Notes: generated by a model not told the origin, from the sequence alone. DNA of 32,197 nt from Candidatus Desulfatibia profunda (GCA_014382665.1 JACNJH010000102.1:1-32197); one strand, 5' to 3'; positions 23,761-31,803 are shown, counted from the stretch's first letter. Program-made: numbers and translations.

Positions 23761-23997
23761 TCAGCAATCGGGAATTTTTATTCGCCTTCGCCTGAATACC
23801 CTACCCAAGGGTTCATAATAGATACGTCGCTTCATCATATGCTCGTAAGCGAATACAAGCGCGCGGCTTGTGGCCGGTTTCAATTCTACCGGACGTCTGG
23901 ATTTCATTTCGGCTTCATCGATAAGTTCAGCAGGCGGAGAATTACGGTAAATAAAATCATCGGAGTTTACGACCTTTCGATTAATCAGTCCCAGGAC
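23761..23997 (-). pseudogene. C-terminal fragment of CRISPR-associated Cas1
   Basis: This minus-strand frame of 78 codons was found by translating the gap. It reads VLGLINRKVVNSDDFIYR, then PPAELIDEAEM, VELKPATSRALVFAYEH and RRIYYEPLGR. LINR, DF and the L-P-x-S/T-R...AYE...PLG series are the C-terminal Cas1 pattern. The frame after PLGRV switches to RRRRIKIPDC and stops, where intact proteins continue with a YRRLI-type helix, so there is a frameshift. The 5' side is lost within about 45 bp of the direct repeat at 24038. No cas2, other cas gene or CRISPR array is visible. Confidence 0.65.
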
Positions 23998-24037
23998 GCA
24001 ACAAAAGCTATTGTGAGAAACTTAGTTTACCCATATG

Positions 24038-24058
24038 TCAGACTTATCACAGGTTTTC
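24038..24058 (+). repeat. dispersed direct repeat, copy A
   Basis: GTCAGACTTATCACAGGTTTT differs from copies B (26248) and C (31924) at one base. It stands at the broken side of the cas1 fragment and upstream of the AbiE module. Similarity to the other copies fades to the right, whereas B and C stay similar for about 60 bp. Confidence 0.75.
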
Positions 24059-24112
24059 TGCCTGGCCAATATCTTGAGGGTCCCTCTCAATATTCCCCAT
24101 AACACCCCTTTC

Positions 24113-24176
24113 ATGGTTTAGAAACTACCATGATTTGATGACTATGAGTTATGGAACAGGAATATATCTAAACCAT
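24113..24176 (+). promoter_or_regulatory. inverted repeats upstream of abiEi, candidate operator
   Basis: ATGGTTTAGA (24113-24122) and TCTAAACCAT (24167-24176) are perfect inverted copies 44 bp apart; the first also pairs with the nearby ACCAT at 24127-24131. They end about 35 bp before the AbiEi start. AbiEi antitoxins are known to bind inverted repeats upstream of their own operon, so an autoregulatory operator is likely. Confidence 0.55.
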
Positions 24177-24209
24177 TTCTTGACTTTAGTTTAAAAAAAT
24201 GGTTGTTTA

Positions 24210-24998
24210 ATGACTATGCGTAATGAAACAAAATCAAAAATAAACCGCCTTATCAGTCAGTGGCCGAGAGGGACGCCCGCTACCGCATTCTACTTGAACA
24301 CAGAGGGCTTCAGCCATGATCTCCTTACGAAATACAAAAAGAGCGGCTGGGTTCAGTCCTTCGGAAGAGGTGCCTATATCCTCTACGGAGACAAAGTGGA
24401 ATGGCCCGGAGCCCTTTATGCCCTTCAAACCCAACTGGGCCTGAACGTACACCCCGGGGGAAAGACTGCCCTTGAGCTAAAAGGATATGCCCATTACCTG
24501 ACCACTGGTAAAAGAAAGGTATTTCTGTACGGAAAACAAGGTCAGGTTCTGCCGAACTGGTTCAAAGGGGAGCGTTTAGGGGTAGATATCGTCATGACCC
24601 GGACCAATCTTTTCCCGGAGGACAGTCAGGAGGGTCTATCCGAATTCAAGGAAAGGGACTTTTCCATAAAGATATCTTCCCCCGAAAGGGCAGCCATGGA
24701 GATGCTTCACCTGGTGCCGGGAAAGGTCGGTTTTGACGAAGCATTTCTGATCATGGAAAACCTTGCTACCCTCCGATCGGAAATAGTCCAGAGACTGTTG
24801 GTCATGTGCCGGTCCATCAAGGTCAGGAGGCTTTTCATGTTTATGGCGGAAAAGCATGACCATCCATGGGTATCCGACTTGGACGTTGCACGGCTTGATC
24901 TGGGCAAAGGAAAGCGAATGATCGTCCCAAAGGGGAGGTTTGATAAAAAATACCAGATCACCGTCCCCAGAGACTATTACGAAGAGGGGGAGGGATGA
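24210..24998 (+). CDS. abiEi: AbiEi-type antitoxin/repressor of a type IV TA system
   Basis: The 262-aa protein begins with a winged-helix domain (about 1-75: KINRLISQWPRGTPATAFYL and GWVQSFGRGAYILYGD) followed by the larger C-terminal antitoxin domain (LSEFKERDFSIKISSPERAAMEML). This matches AbiEi, which represses the operon and counteracts AbiEii without binding it stably. The start at 24210 could also be 24216. The gene overlaps abiEii by four bases. Other AbiEi-like proteins have the same layout, so the family call is firm and the subfamily is not. Confidence 0.88.
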   Translation: MTMRNETKSKINRLISQWPRGTPATAFYLNTEGFSHDLLTKYKKSGWVQSFGRGAYILYGDKVEWPGALYALQTQLGLNVHPGGKTALELKGYAHYLTTGKRKVFLYGKQGQVLPNWFKGERLGVDIVMTRTNLFPEDSQEGLSEFKERDFSIKISSPERAAMEMLHLVPGKVGFDEAFLIMENLATLRSEIVQRLLVMCRSIKVRRLFMFMAEKHDHPWVSDLDVARLDLGKGKRMIVPKGRFDKKYQITVPRDYYEEGEG

Positions 24999-25912
24999 AA
25001 GACACGGTCTTCTTCAAACAGGCGGAATTGCTTTTAAGAATTCTGCCGTTGATATACAAAGAAGAAGTGTTTGCCTTGAAAGGAGGTACTGCAATCAACT
25101 TTTTCGTACGGGACCTCCCTCGCCTATCCGTGGACATCGATCTGACGTACCTTCCTGTAAATGACAGGGATTTTGCCCTGAATGAAATCCGTAGCATTTT
25201 GTTACTGATATCCGAGGGAATCAAGAAGAGGATACCGGGTACAGGAGTCATCCCGAAGAGAATTCATGGGACCGAGATCGTAAGAGGCCTGATTGTCGAC
25301 CGCGAGGGTGTAACAGTTAAGATAGAGCCAAACCTGGTTCTCAGGGGGTCTGTGTACCCGTCCGAAATAAAAACGCTATCGAAAAAGGCTCAAGATCTCT
25401 TCGAGTTGTCTCTTCAAAGCCGTACCCTTTCACCATATGATTTGTATGCCAGCAAGATCTGTGCCGCCCTTGATCGCCAGCACCCGAGGGATCTTTTCGA
25501 TGTTCATTTGCTTCTAAAAAGCCAAGGTCTTAAGCCCGAAACAAGGAAGGCTTTCGTTATTTATCTTGTCAGCCATCCAAGGCCCATGGTTGAGATCCTA
25601 AGTCCTCAGCAGAAAGACATAAGAGATATCTTTGAAAAGGAATTCAAGGGTATGATAGCCGAAAGCATCACATTTGAGGCACTGGAAACGACAAGAAATG
25701 AACTGGTTGCGATACTTCGAGAAGAGTTGACACCTGATGAAAGGAGCTTCATTGTATCAATAAAGCAGGGCCAACCCCTTTGGGACCTTCTCGAACTTGA
25801 AGGGATTAAGGACTTGCCGGCCGTCAAATGGAAGCTCTTGAATATCTCAAAAATGGACCCCGCAAAACATCGAAAGGCCGTTCACAAACTTAGAGATTAT
25901 CTGGGTGTTTGA
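24995..25912 (+). CDS. abiEii: AbiEii-type nucleotidyltransferase toxin
   Basis: The 305-aa product has the nucleotidyltransferase signature ALKGGTAINFF (about 27-37) and LPRLSVDIDLTYL with D47 and D49 as metal ligands. This is the AbiEii/AbiGii toxin family, which adds nucleotides to tRNA acceptor ends or otherwise uses NTPs to stop growth and gives phage-abortive infection. No motif residue is missing. It is co-translated with AbiEi through an ATGA overlap. The module lies between two direct-repeat copies (24038 and 26248), which suggests it arrived as a unit. Confidence 0.9.
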   Translation: MKDTVFFKQAELLLRILPLIYKEEVFALKGGTAINFFVRDLPRLSVDIDLTYLPVNDRDFALNEIRSILLLISEGIKKRIPGTGVIPKRIHGTEIVRGLIVDREGVTVKIEPNLVLRGSVYPSEIKTLSKKAQDLFELSLQSRTLSPYDLYASKICAALDRQHPRDLFDVHLLLKSQGLKPETRKAFVIYLVSHPRPMVEILSPQQKDIRDIFEKEFKGMIAESITFEALETTRNELVAILREELTPDERSFIVSIKQGQPLWDLLELEGIKDLPAVKWKLLNISKMDPAKHRKAVHKLRDYLGV

Positions 25913-25925
25913 CTGATATCATCGT

Positions 25926-26171
25926 TTACAATTCCCGCATTGAAAAAGGAACTGCACCAACAGCATTGTAAAGGATGGTCATGTGTCCGTCCATAGGGTT
26001 TTTTTCCGTCAAAATGCGCCCTTCATATCGATTGGCCATCCGCTCCATCTCCACTCTGATTTCCTGCCTCAAAGACTCCGGCTCAAGGACCAGCGAGTGG
26101 CATCCACAGCTCATGATCCAGAACTTGATCTCGTCTGTTCCAGCCGCCTTCGCCGCGCTTCGGCGGGACAC
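25926..26171 (-). pseudogene. C-terminal fragment of a WYL-domain transcription regulator
   Basis: The fragment encodes EIKFWIMSCGCHSLVLEPES then LRQEIRVEMERMANRYE, the C-terminal end of WYL/YafY-type regulators (EI..W...G..A.VLEPE.LR.EI). The HTH and most of the WYL domain are missing: a stop (TGA) lies just upstream of the GTG at 26171 and no matching frame continues. The trailing part ends VPFSMREL. The upstream loss falls within about 100 bp of direct repeat copy B. WYL proteins often control CRISPR or other defence loci, which fits the nearby cas1 fragment. Confidence 0.65.
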
Positions 26172-26247
26172 GTATCACAACAATTTTGAGGCTCTGATAT
26201 TTACCAAACCACAGCAGGTATCTGCAATCAGTGCCAAGCTCGGATCT

Positions 26248-26268
26248 GTCAGACATATCACAGGTTTT
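26248..26268 (+). repeat. dispersed direct repeat, copy B
   Basis: GTCAGACATATCACAGGTTTT is identical to copy C at 31924. The match continues imperfectly to about 26305 through GGATGATATT, TCATCT and TGGATGGCTATC. It stands 5' of the WYL fragment. Confidence 0.75.
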
Positions 26269-26315
26269 GCATACGGATGATATTTTCATCTTTTGGATGG
26301 CTATCTGAATATTCA

Positions 26316-26347
26316 TCAGGGTGAAAACGCTGTTCGCCTCACCCTGA
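26316..26347. repeat. 9-bp perfect inverted repeat
   Basis: TCAGGGTGA (26316-26324) and TCACCCTGA (26339-26347) flank a 14-base loop. The hairpin sits between the WYL fragment and the archaemetzincin gene. It is not followed by a T tract, so an operator or element end is more likely than a terminator. Confidence 0.5.
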
Positions 26348-26357
26348 CTCCTTCTAT

Positions 26358-26489
26358 CTATCCGTACAGATCATCGATCCATTTCATGGCCAGCTCTATC
26401 AGGTATACAGCCTCTTTATGTTTTATGTGTGATTTGGTATTATTCACAGGGATTCGAGGTATCTTTTTTTTTGCAAATACCAGATCCAA
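26358..26489 (-). pseudogene. possible short coding remnant, 43 codons
   Basis: A minus-strand frame ending at TAG 26358 reads AKKKIPRIPVNNTKSHIKHK and then EAVYLIELAMKWIDDLYG, with protein-like composition. A TTG at 26489 could start it, but the frame is open further back and no ribosome site is seen. It looks like the C-terminal end of an unrecognised gene lost when the archaemetzincin gene arrived. Confidence 0.3.
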
Positions 26490-26499
26490 TCTGAAATGA

Positions 26500-27444
26500 A
26501 TGAAAAGGACCATCTATCTTATCATCTCACTATCATTTACCTTATGCGTAGCCATGGCGTTTACACCACCTAATCAAGGAGAAACCCTGCAAGCTATAGG
26601 GAATATAAAAGATCTTCCAATCACTTTACAGAGGGCATTGAACCCGAGCAATGACTTTGAAACCGTGTCTGTTCCGAACAGTGGCGATTGGCTGGCCGAA
26701 CATTTTGAGCCCGGCCAAAGTTTTGACAATTTTATAAGCATCACGCCGGCCAAACCGGACAGGCATCGAAATAAAATCTACCTCCAACCTTTGGGCGACT
26801 TTATTGATGGTCAAAGCCCTTCCCTTGAAAAGCTGAAAGCATACACAGCCTCTTATTTTATGATGGATACGAATATCCTCCCGGTATTGCCTATCATGGG
26901 ATCTAAGCTAACTATCCGCAGAAATCCCTATACCCGAAATCGGCAGATATTAACCCACGATGTATTGATATTGCTCAAGAAAAGACGGCCCCTTGATGCA
27001 TTTTGTGTCTTGGCAATTACCATGGAAGACCTGTACCCGGATCCTTCCTGGAATTTTGTTTTCGGGCAGGCTTCCCCTCAAGACCGTGTTGGAGTTTTTA
27101 GTTTTGCACGTTATGACCCGGTGTTCTATGGTGAAAAAAGAAGAAAAAATTTTCAAGGGGTTTTGCTTCGGAGAAGCTGCAAAGTCCTGGCGCATGAAAC
27201 AGGTCATATGTTTTCACTGGCGCATTGCATATACTTTCAATGCCTGATGAACGGCTCCAACCATTTGCAGGAGAGTGATGCGCGGCCATTCTCCCTTTGC
27301 CCTGTTTGTCTGCGCAAGCTTCAGTTCAGTATCGGATTCGATGTGGTTGATCGTTATCAGAAACTCCTTGATTTTTATAAAAGGGTGGGTTTTGAGAATG
27401 AAGCCGGATGGGTATCAAAACGTTTGAAATGGATCTTGAACTAA
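26500..27444 (+). CDS. secreted archaemetzincin-type metalloprotease
   Basis: Residues 1-20 form a signal peptide. The zinc site reads AHETGHMFSLAHC (H232, E233, H236, H242, C243), followed by C248-L-M250 and, 16 residues later, C267-P-V-C270. This is the archaemetzincin signature, in which the HExxHxxxxxH zinc site is joined by a four-cysteine second zinc site. The usual Gly of the motif is Ser here. At 314 aa it is longer than the archaeal proteins (about 180 aa) because of about 100 extra N-terminal residues. Family members are peptidases of unclear natural substrate; most lack a signal peptide. No ribosome site is visible upstream. Confidence 0.85.
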   Translation: MKRTIYLIISLSFTLCVAMAFTPPNQGETLQAIGNIKDLPITLQRALNPSNDFETVSVPNSGDWLAEHFEPGQSFDNFISITPAKPDRHRNKIYLQPLGDFIDGQSPSLEKLKAYTASYFMMDTNILPVLPIMGSKLTIRRNPYTRNRQILTHDVLILLKKRRPLDAFCVLAITMEDLYPDPSWNFVFGQASPQDRVGVFSFARYDPVFYGEKRRKNFQGVLLRRSCKVLAHETGHMFSLAHCIYFQCLMNGSNHLQESDARPFSLCPVCLRKLQFSIGFDVVDRYQKLLDFYKRVGFENEAGWVSKRLKWILN

Positions 27445-27508
27445 AATGGCTGTTACTTACTTTGCTTCCCGTTTCCTATAAAGTGCCCGCTCATTAGGGG
27501 GAGATGGC

Positions 27509-28528
27509 TTAAAAATAACCCGTTATAGGGTGGCCGCAATAACCGCAGCAGATTCCGTCTAAATGGTACTGAATGATCCGATAATTCACCCGTTCTATGA
27601 GCAGCTTACCGCATGCCGGGCAGTGAGTGTTCTCGGCAGGATGGCCCGGAACATTACCCAGATAGACATATTCCAGGCCGGCCTCGAGGCCGATCGCTCT
27701 GGCCTGTTCCAATTTGGCCACTGGAGTGGGGGTAAGATGAGCTAGCCTGAAGTGGGGTACAAACCGGGTCACATGCCAGGGTGTCTCTGAACCCAGGCAA
27801 TCACAGATCCATTTTGCCATCTCTTTTAACTCTAACTTTTGATCGTTAATTCCCGGTATGAGATTGGTGATAATCTCCACATGCATGCCCCAGAAATGCT
27901 TGGCGCGCTCCAAAATTTTCAGGATCCCGTCGAATCCATTAATATTTGCGATACGTTTGTAGGTTTTGTCCGAAAACCCTTTCAGGTCAGCACAAAAGGC
28001 ATCCAAATAGGGACCAATGAGGTCAAGCGCCTCCACCGTTATGTATGCGTTGGTCACATAGTTTGTGAGAAACCCAGCCTCATGCGCCATCCTTGCAGAA
28101 TCCAATGTATACTCGAACCACAGGGTCGGCTCGTTGTATGTCCAGGAAATTCCTTTACAATGGCCGTCACGTGCAAGCTGGACGGATTCCTCTGGAGTGA
28201 CGAACCGCAGAGAAGGCAGCTCTTTTTTCACGTTAGCATGGGCAATCTCCCAGTTCTGGCATCCGGGACAGAGGAAGTTGCAGCCTAGGCTTCCCATCGA
28301 AAGCCACTGACTCCCTGGATAAAAATGAAAAAGCGGCTTGATTTCAATGGGTGATATTCTCAAGGAGGACACCCGGCCGTATATGAGGGAGAAAAGCTTG
28401 CCGTCCAGGTTCTTCCGCGTCCTGCAGTAACCGCTCTTGCCAGAGGCAATTTTGCACCGCCGTTGGCACAAGTCACACTGAACGGCATGATTGTCCAAAG
28501 GTTTGTAAAGAAAAGCTGGGTGCATCAT
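27509..28528 (-). CDS. amrS: AmrS-like radical SAM enzyme (AmmeMemoRadiSam type)
   Basis: The 339-aa protein has an N-terminal cysteine cluster (C18, C21, C25, C35: CDLCQRRC...GYC), then the radical SAM site GCNFLCPGCQNW (C83, C87, C90) and a C-terminal zinc ribbon (CPACGKLLI and CCGYCG). This is the architecture of the AmmeMemoRadiSam radical SAM enzyme, related to PflA. Its chemistry is not settled. The Memo and AMMECR1 partner genes are not next to it. It follows another radical SAM gene by 20 bp in the same direction, so the two form an operon. The ATG at 28525 is an equal choice of start. Confidence 0.85.
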   Translation of the reverse strand: MMHPAFLYKPLDNHAVQCDLCQRRCKIASGKSGYCRTRKNLDGKLFSLIYGRVSSLRISPIEIKPLFHFYPGSQWLSMGSLGCNFLCPGCQNWEIAHANVKKELPSLRFVTPEESVQLARDGHCKGISWTYNEPTLWFEYTLDSARMAHEAGFLTNYVTNAYITVEALDLIGPYLDAFCADLKGFSDKTYKRIANINGFDGILKILERAKHFWGMHVEIITNLIPGINDQKLELKEMAKWICDCLGSETPWHVTRFVPHFRLAHLTPTPVAKLEQARAIGLEAGLEYVYLGNVPGHPAENTHCPACGKLLIERVNYRIIQYHLDGICCGYCGHPITGYF

Positions 28529-28547
28529 TCCCTAAAAAGGATCAATG

Positions 28548-29348
28548 TTAGGGGTTACTGTTTTTGTGCCCTGGGAAAACAAAATATTTGAGAACAAAAT
28601 TGTATGAAAGGCCTGCCTTTATCAATCGTTCCTTCACCGTTCCGTAAAGCACGAGCTCTTCCACCTCGAATTCTTCGAATTCTTCATGGATCTCTCTGAG
28701 CCTCCTCCTGAAAGCTTTGATGTTTTCAGGACTCGAGAAACTGACCATAACCGCTGGATGCGTGGTCACATTGAAGCGGGCCAGATTTTCCAGGGCCCCC
28801 AATTGTAGTCCGAAGCCTGATGAATCTGCTCCGGTCAACCGGGAAAATTCTGCCTCTCCGGTCCCCTTCACGCTCACCCGAACGTAGAGGTTCCCAAACC
28901 TGGATAGATCCCGGGCATAGGTTGAGTCATGCCCAATCAGGATACCATTGGTCTCAAGAATGAAGCGGATATCTCCCGGAATCTGCTCAAGGACATGGAG
29001 AAGATGATCCCTCGCTAGGGTCGGCTCGTTCCCGCTGATCCTGACCTGTCTGAACCTCTTTTTGTAGGCAATGGTTGTTAGCTTCCCGGCCACCTGCTGT
29101 GGCGAATAAAACTTGCCGTATCGGCCAGGCCTCACGACCTTGTCCCAAGACCAGCAGAACAGACAGCGGAGACAGCACCCGAGGCAGTCTGCGGTTCCGA
29201 TCCCTCCATAGAATCTGGCCGGCCGGAAACGGTAATACTTTCTCTGATTGCCCCTGCACACGATCTGGGCTGTCTCTTCAGCTCGCTCTATTGGATCGTA
29301 AAATTTTTTGATTCCATTCCCAATATGGCCTGAATCCGCGTTTAACAT
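28548..29348 (-). CDS. radical SAM protein of unknown function
   Basis: The 266-aa product carries CCLRCLFCW (C58, C62, C65), the CX3CX2C motif for the SAM-binding [4Fe-4S] cluster, followed by ISGNEPTLAR (the GGE-like motif) and FILETNGIL. An extra cysteine (C55) precedes the motif. The C-terminal part has charged helices (HEEFEEFEVEEL). AAGGGA lies 8 bp before the ATG. It heads a two-gene operon with the AmrS-like gene. It resembles the stand-alone radical SAM proteins of archaea and anaerobes whose substrates are unknown to me. Confidence 0.8.
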   Translation of the reverse strand: MLNADSGHIGNGIKKFYDPIERAEETAQIVCRGNQRKYYRFRPARFYGGIGTADCLGCCLRCLFCWSWDKVVRPGRYGKFYSPQQVAGKLTTIAYKKRFRQVRISGNEPTLARDHLLHVLEQIPGDIRFILETNGILIGHDSTYARDLSRFGNLYVRVSVKGTGEAEFSRLTGADSSGFGLQLGALENLARFNVTTHPAVMVSFSSPENIKAFRRRLREIHEEFEEFEVEELVLYGTVKERLIKAGLSYNFVLKYFVFPGHKNSNP

Positions 29349-29486
29349 GATCGAATTCCCTTATAAGTCATTTTACATCGATTCGGATTTGTGATCAAAT
29401 AGAGAAAATAAATCTTTTGCGCTTTCATTCATTAAGGGGGGCACTTAGATTAATTTTCATATTATAGAAAAATTATTTTCTTTGAA
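29349..29486. promoter_or_regulatory. divergent promoter region of the radical SAM genes
   Basis: This 138-bp AT-rich gap separates the two minus-strand radical SAM genes from the plus-strand fusion gene and must hold both promoters. ATATTATAG (29459-29467) could be a -10 region for the plus-strand gene. No firm -35 or ribosome site was found. Confidence 0.4.
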
Positions 29487-30539
29487 ATGGCCGAAGAAAT
29501 CACAATTCAATTAAATGATGAAAGCTTGAAAGTCCCTTCTGGCATAACGGTCAAGAAGGCTCTCCAATTGAGCGGATATAAAGTAACAAAGTTCCCTGAA
29601 AAAGAAGCGCTATTTGTACCTTGTGAAGTGGGTGGATGCTGGAGCTGCGCTGTTCTCATTGACGGAGAACCCAAACCGGCTTGCAAAACTCTCGTAAGAG
29701 ATGGACTTCACATAAATACATCATTACCGGAAAAACATCAGCCGAGAAGGATCATTCATGGCTTCACAGGGCACCCGGTCGGTGGCGTGGGGACACCCTG
29801 GAGGTTGAAGCGTGTCCACACATACATTGAGGTCGCCTGCTTTGCCGCAGGGTGCAATTTCCGCTGCCCTCAATGTCAAAACTGGGACATCACATATAAT
29901 GGCAAGAGCAGGCCCATGACCCCTTCTGAGGCCGCCCGGAGGATGACAGCTGCAAGAAAGGAATTTGGTGTTGATCGAATGGCCATTTCTGGTGGTGAAA
30001 GTACATTGAACAGGGCGTGGCTCATCGGGTATGTGAATGCACTCAAAAGTCTTAATCCCGATGCGGATGCCGGCATTCATATCGACACGAACGGCTCCAT
30101 CCTCACAAAGGATTACATTGATGAACTTATTGATGCGGGCATGACGGATATAGGAATCGATCTGAAAGGCTGCACTACGGAAACATTTATGCGAATTACC
30201 GCTGTCAAAGAGAGAGGGTTGGCCGCGCTTTATCTCTCAACGGCATGGAAAGCTGTGAGATATCTGGCCGAGCGCTATAAGGATTTAATATTCACAGGTG
30301 TGGGGATCCCTTATAATGCAAAGTTGATTTCGCTGGATGAGATCGGCCTTATAGGCAAGAAATTATATGAGATAGATCCTAAGATCCAAGTCTGCGCACT
30401 GGATTACAGACCCGAATTTGAGAGGTTCGATCTTCAAAAGCCCTCTTATGACGAAATGGTGGAAGTACACAATGTACTTAAAGATGCGGGACTCAAAACC
30501 GTTATCTGCCAGACCGATCGCGGCCACATCGGCCCTTGA
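29487..30539 (+). CDS. [2Fe-2S] ferredoxin-radical SAM fusion protein
   Basis: The N-terminal 80 residues form a plant-type ferredoxin domain with cysteines C46, C51, C54 and C66 (PCEVGGCWSC and PKPAC), as in the N-termini of NuoG and formate dehydrogenases. Residues from about 110 on are a radical SAM domain: GCNFRCPQCQNWD (C123, C127, C130), ISGGESTLNR and IDTNGS. The site is close to that of AmrS and PflA. A built-in ferredoxin could deliver the electron for SAM cleavage. The fused order is unusual. The start has no clear ribosome site. The gene is divergent from the other two radical SAM genes. Confidence 0.85.
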   Translation: MAEEITIQLNDESLKVPSGITVKKALQLSGYKVTKFPEKEALFVPCEVGGCWSCAVLIDGEPKPACKTLVRDGLHINTSLPEKHQPRRIIHGFTGHPVGGVGTPWRLKRVHTYIEVACFAAGCNFRCPQCQNWDITYNGKSRPMTPSEAARRMTAARKEFGVDRMAISGGESTLNRAWLIGYVNALKSLNPDADAGIHIDTNGSILTKDYIDELIDAGMTDIGIDLKGCTTETFMRITAVKERGLAALYLSTAWKAVRYLAERYKDLIFTGVGIPYNAKLISLDEIGLIGKKLYEIDPKIQVCALDYRPEFERFDLQKPSYDEMVEVHNVLKDAGLKTVICQTDRGHIGP

Positions 30540-30543
30540 GAAC

Positions 30544-30594
30544 ATGAACCGACGAAAATTCATCGATGTAGTTCGTATAATTGGCAATATTTGA
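30544..30594 (+). pseudogene. possible 5' stub of a Tat-exported protein gene
   Basis: A frame of 16 codons beginning 5 bp after the fusion gene reads MNRRKFIDVVRIIGNI. NRRKFI at the N-terminus is typical of twin-arginine signal peptides. The frame stops at once and no continuation was found, so it may be the remaining start of a gene that followed in the operon. Chance cannot be excluded. Confidence 0.3.
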
Positions 30595-30633
30595 TTCATA
30601 AATTACTTGGAGCATAAATCATTGAAATGCAGC

Positions 30634-31803
30634 CTACAATTTCAAATAGCCGTCCGGGGCTAGGCTGGTTGCCAACATCACGCTGTTAATATCCAGATGC
30701 TCTGTCCAGCTTTTAGCTATCCTATTTGGGGGATTAAGCCAAAATTTCTCAATTGCTTCACCCAAACGGGCAAAACGCCTAAGGTGTTTAATCTGCGAAT
30801 AGATGGGATGATTTTTATCGAACACATCCGGTTTTTCCTCAATCAATCCCTCGATCCTTTCAACCGCGTGCAATCCTATGGCCATTCCTAATTCCCGGAA
30901 TGGCAGTCGGTGGTCAGCAGGAAAATTTAAGAAATGACTTAATGTGTAAGCATCCAAACCCGCCAGCGAAGATTCCAACAAATCCTTCAATAAGCCGGTA
31001 TCGGTAAATCGATCTTGTACTATTAATTGCAAAATTGTGTATGCATGGCACAGAAGACCGCTGATGCCGAGGGGATCATCCGTAGCCCAATTTTTTCCTT
31101 TGCAGAGCATTTCAATATCGGCGATTTCTGAATCGAGGTCCGGCCCGGATGCATCAGAAAGCTCAACTGCCGTCGCCTGAATCTGATTGTAAGTGATTAA
31201 ACCATCAAGTGGATCATGATGTCCCATGGAGGATACCAAAGGATAGGAAAGATCAATGCTCATCTTCCAGTACATCCGTTTCGATCCGGAACTTAAAACA
31301 TGGACAAAGCCGGCATGGGCGGCTTTTGCAAGCTCTATGGCCCAGAGGTTGAAGATTGAGTTTCCAGTAGACCGGCTCACTCTGTTGAGAGTATGCATCC
31401 ATTTGGTCAAATAATGATAGTATTGCCCGTCTCGATTCCATTCCAGATGGTCGTCGTATGGATCATCAGGCTTACGTTCGTTCATCTGCTTACCAATTCG
31501 TAATCCACCGATTGTAGGATGCTTTCTGCCTTCTTCCTCGGTGTGGCCGCTGATTCAGCCGGTTCGAGGGTCGTCTTCACGATGCCGCCCAAGTATGTAA
31601 TGAACCTGATCGACCAAGCTCAAGGCTAAATTCTGCCAGCTTTCATCCCCTGTCTGTTGGTAAAGCTCAAGAAAGTTGCAAACGGCAAAAGCATCCGTCC
31701 AGAGATATCGCCGTGGGGACTTTTCAACTGTTGAAAGGCCGGTTGAATCGGAAAATTCGGTCATGATCCCTTTAACAATAGAAATGTTTGCATGTTGTTT
31801 CAT
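30634..31803 (-). pseudogene. alpha/alpha-toroid-like protein gene interrupted by an in-frame TGA
   Basis: Two frames, 31803-31555 and 31485-30634, are in the same phase and are joined by readable sequence (ISGHTEEEGRKHPTIGGLR), separated only by a TGA at 31555-31557. The full product would be 389 aa. Helical segments rich in aromatic residues (WTDAFAVCNFLELYQQTGDE, HYLTKWMHTLNRVS) suggest a six-hairpin (alpha/alpha) fold as in N-acylglucosamine 2-epimerase-like or glycosidase-like proteins. A tryptophan would fit at the stop, so TGG to TGA is the simplest event. Restart at ATG 31485 could give a 283-aa piece. Function is unknown. Confidence 0.6.

Noticed and set aside
23839-24102. An 87-codon plus-strand frame
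   Set aside because: The opposite strand reads as Cas1, which explains the open frame.
31555-31557. Selenocysteine at the in-frame TGA
   Set aside because: No convincing SECIS-like hairpin directly after it, and the local context favours tryptophan; kept only as a remote option.
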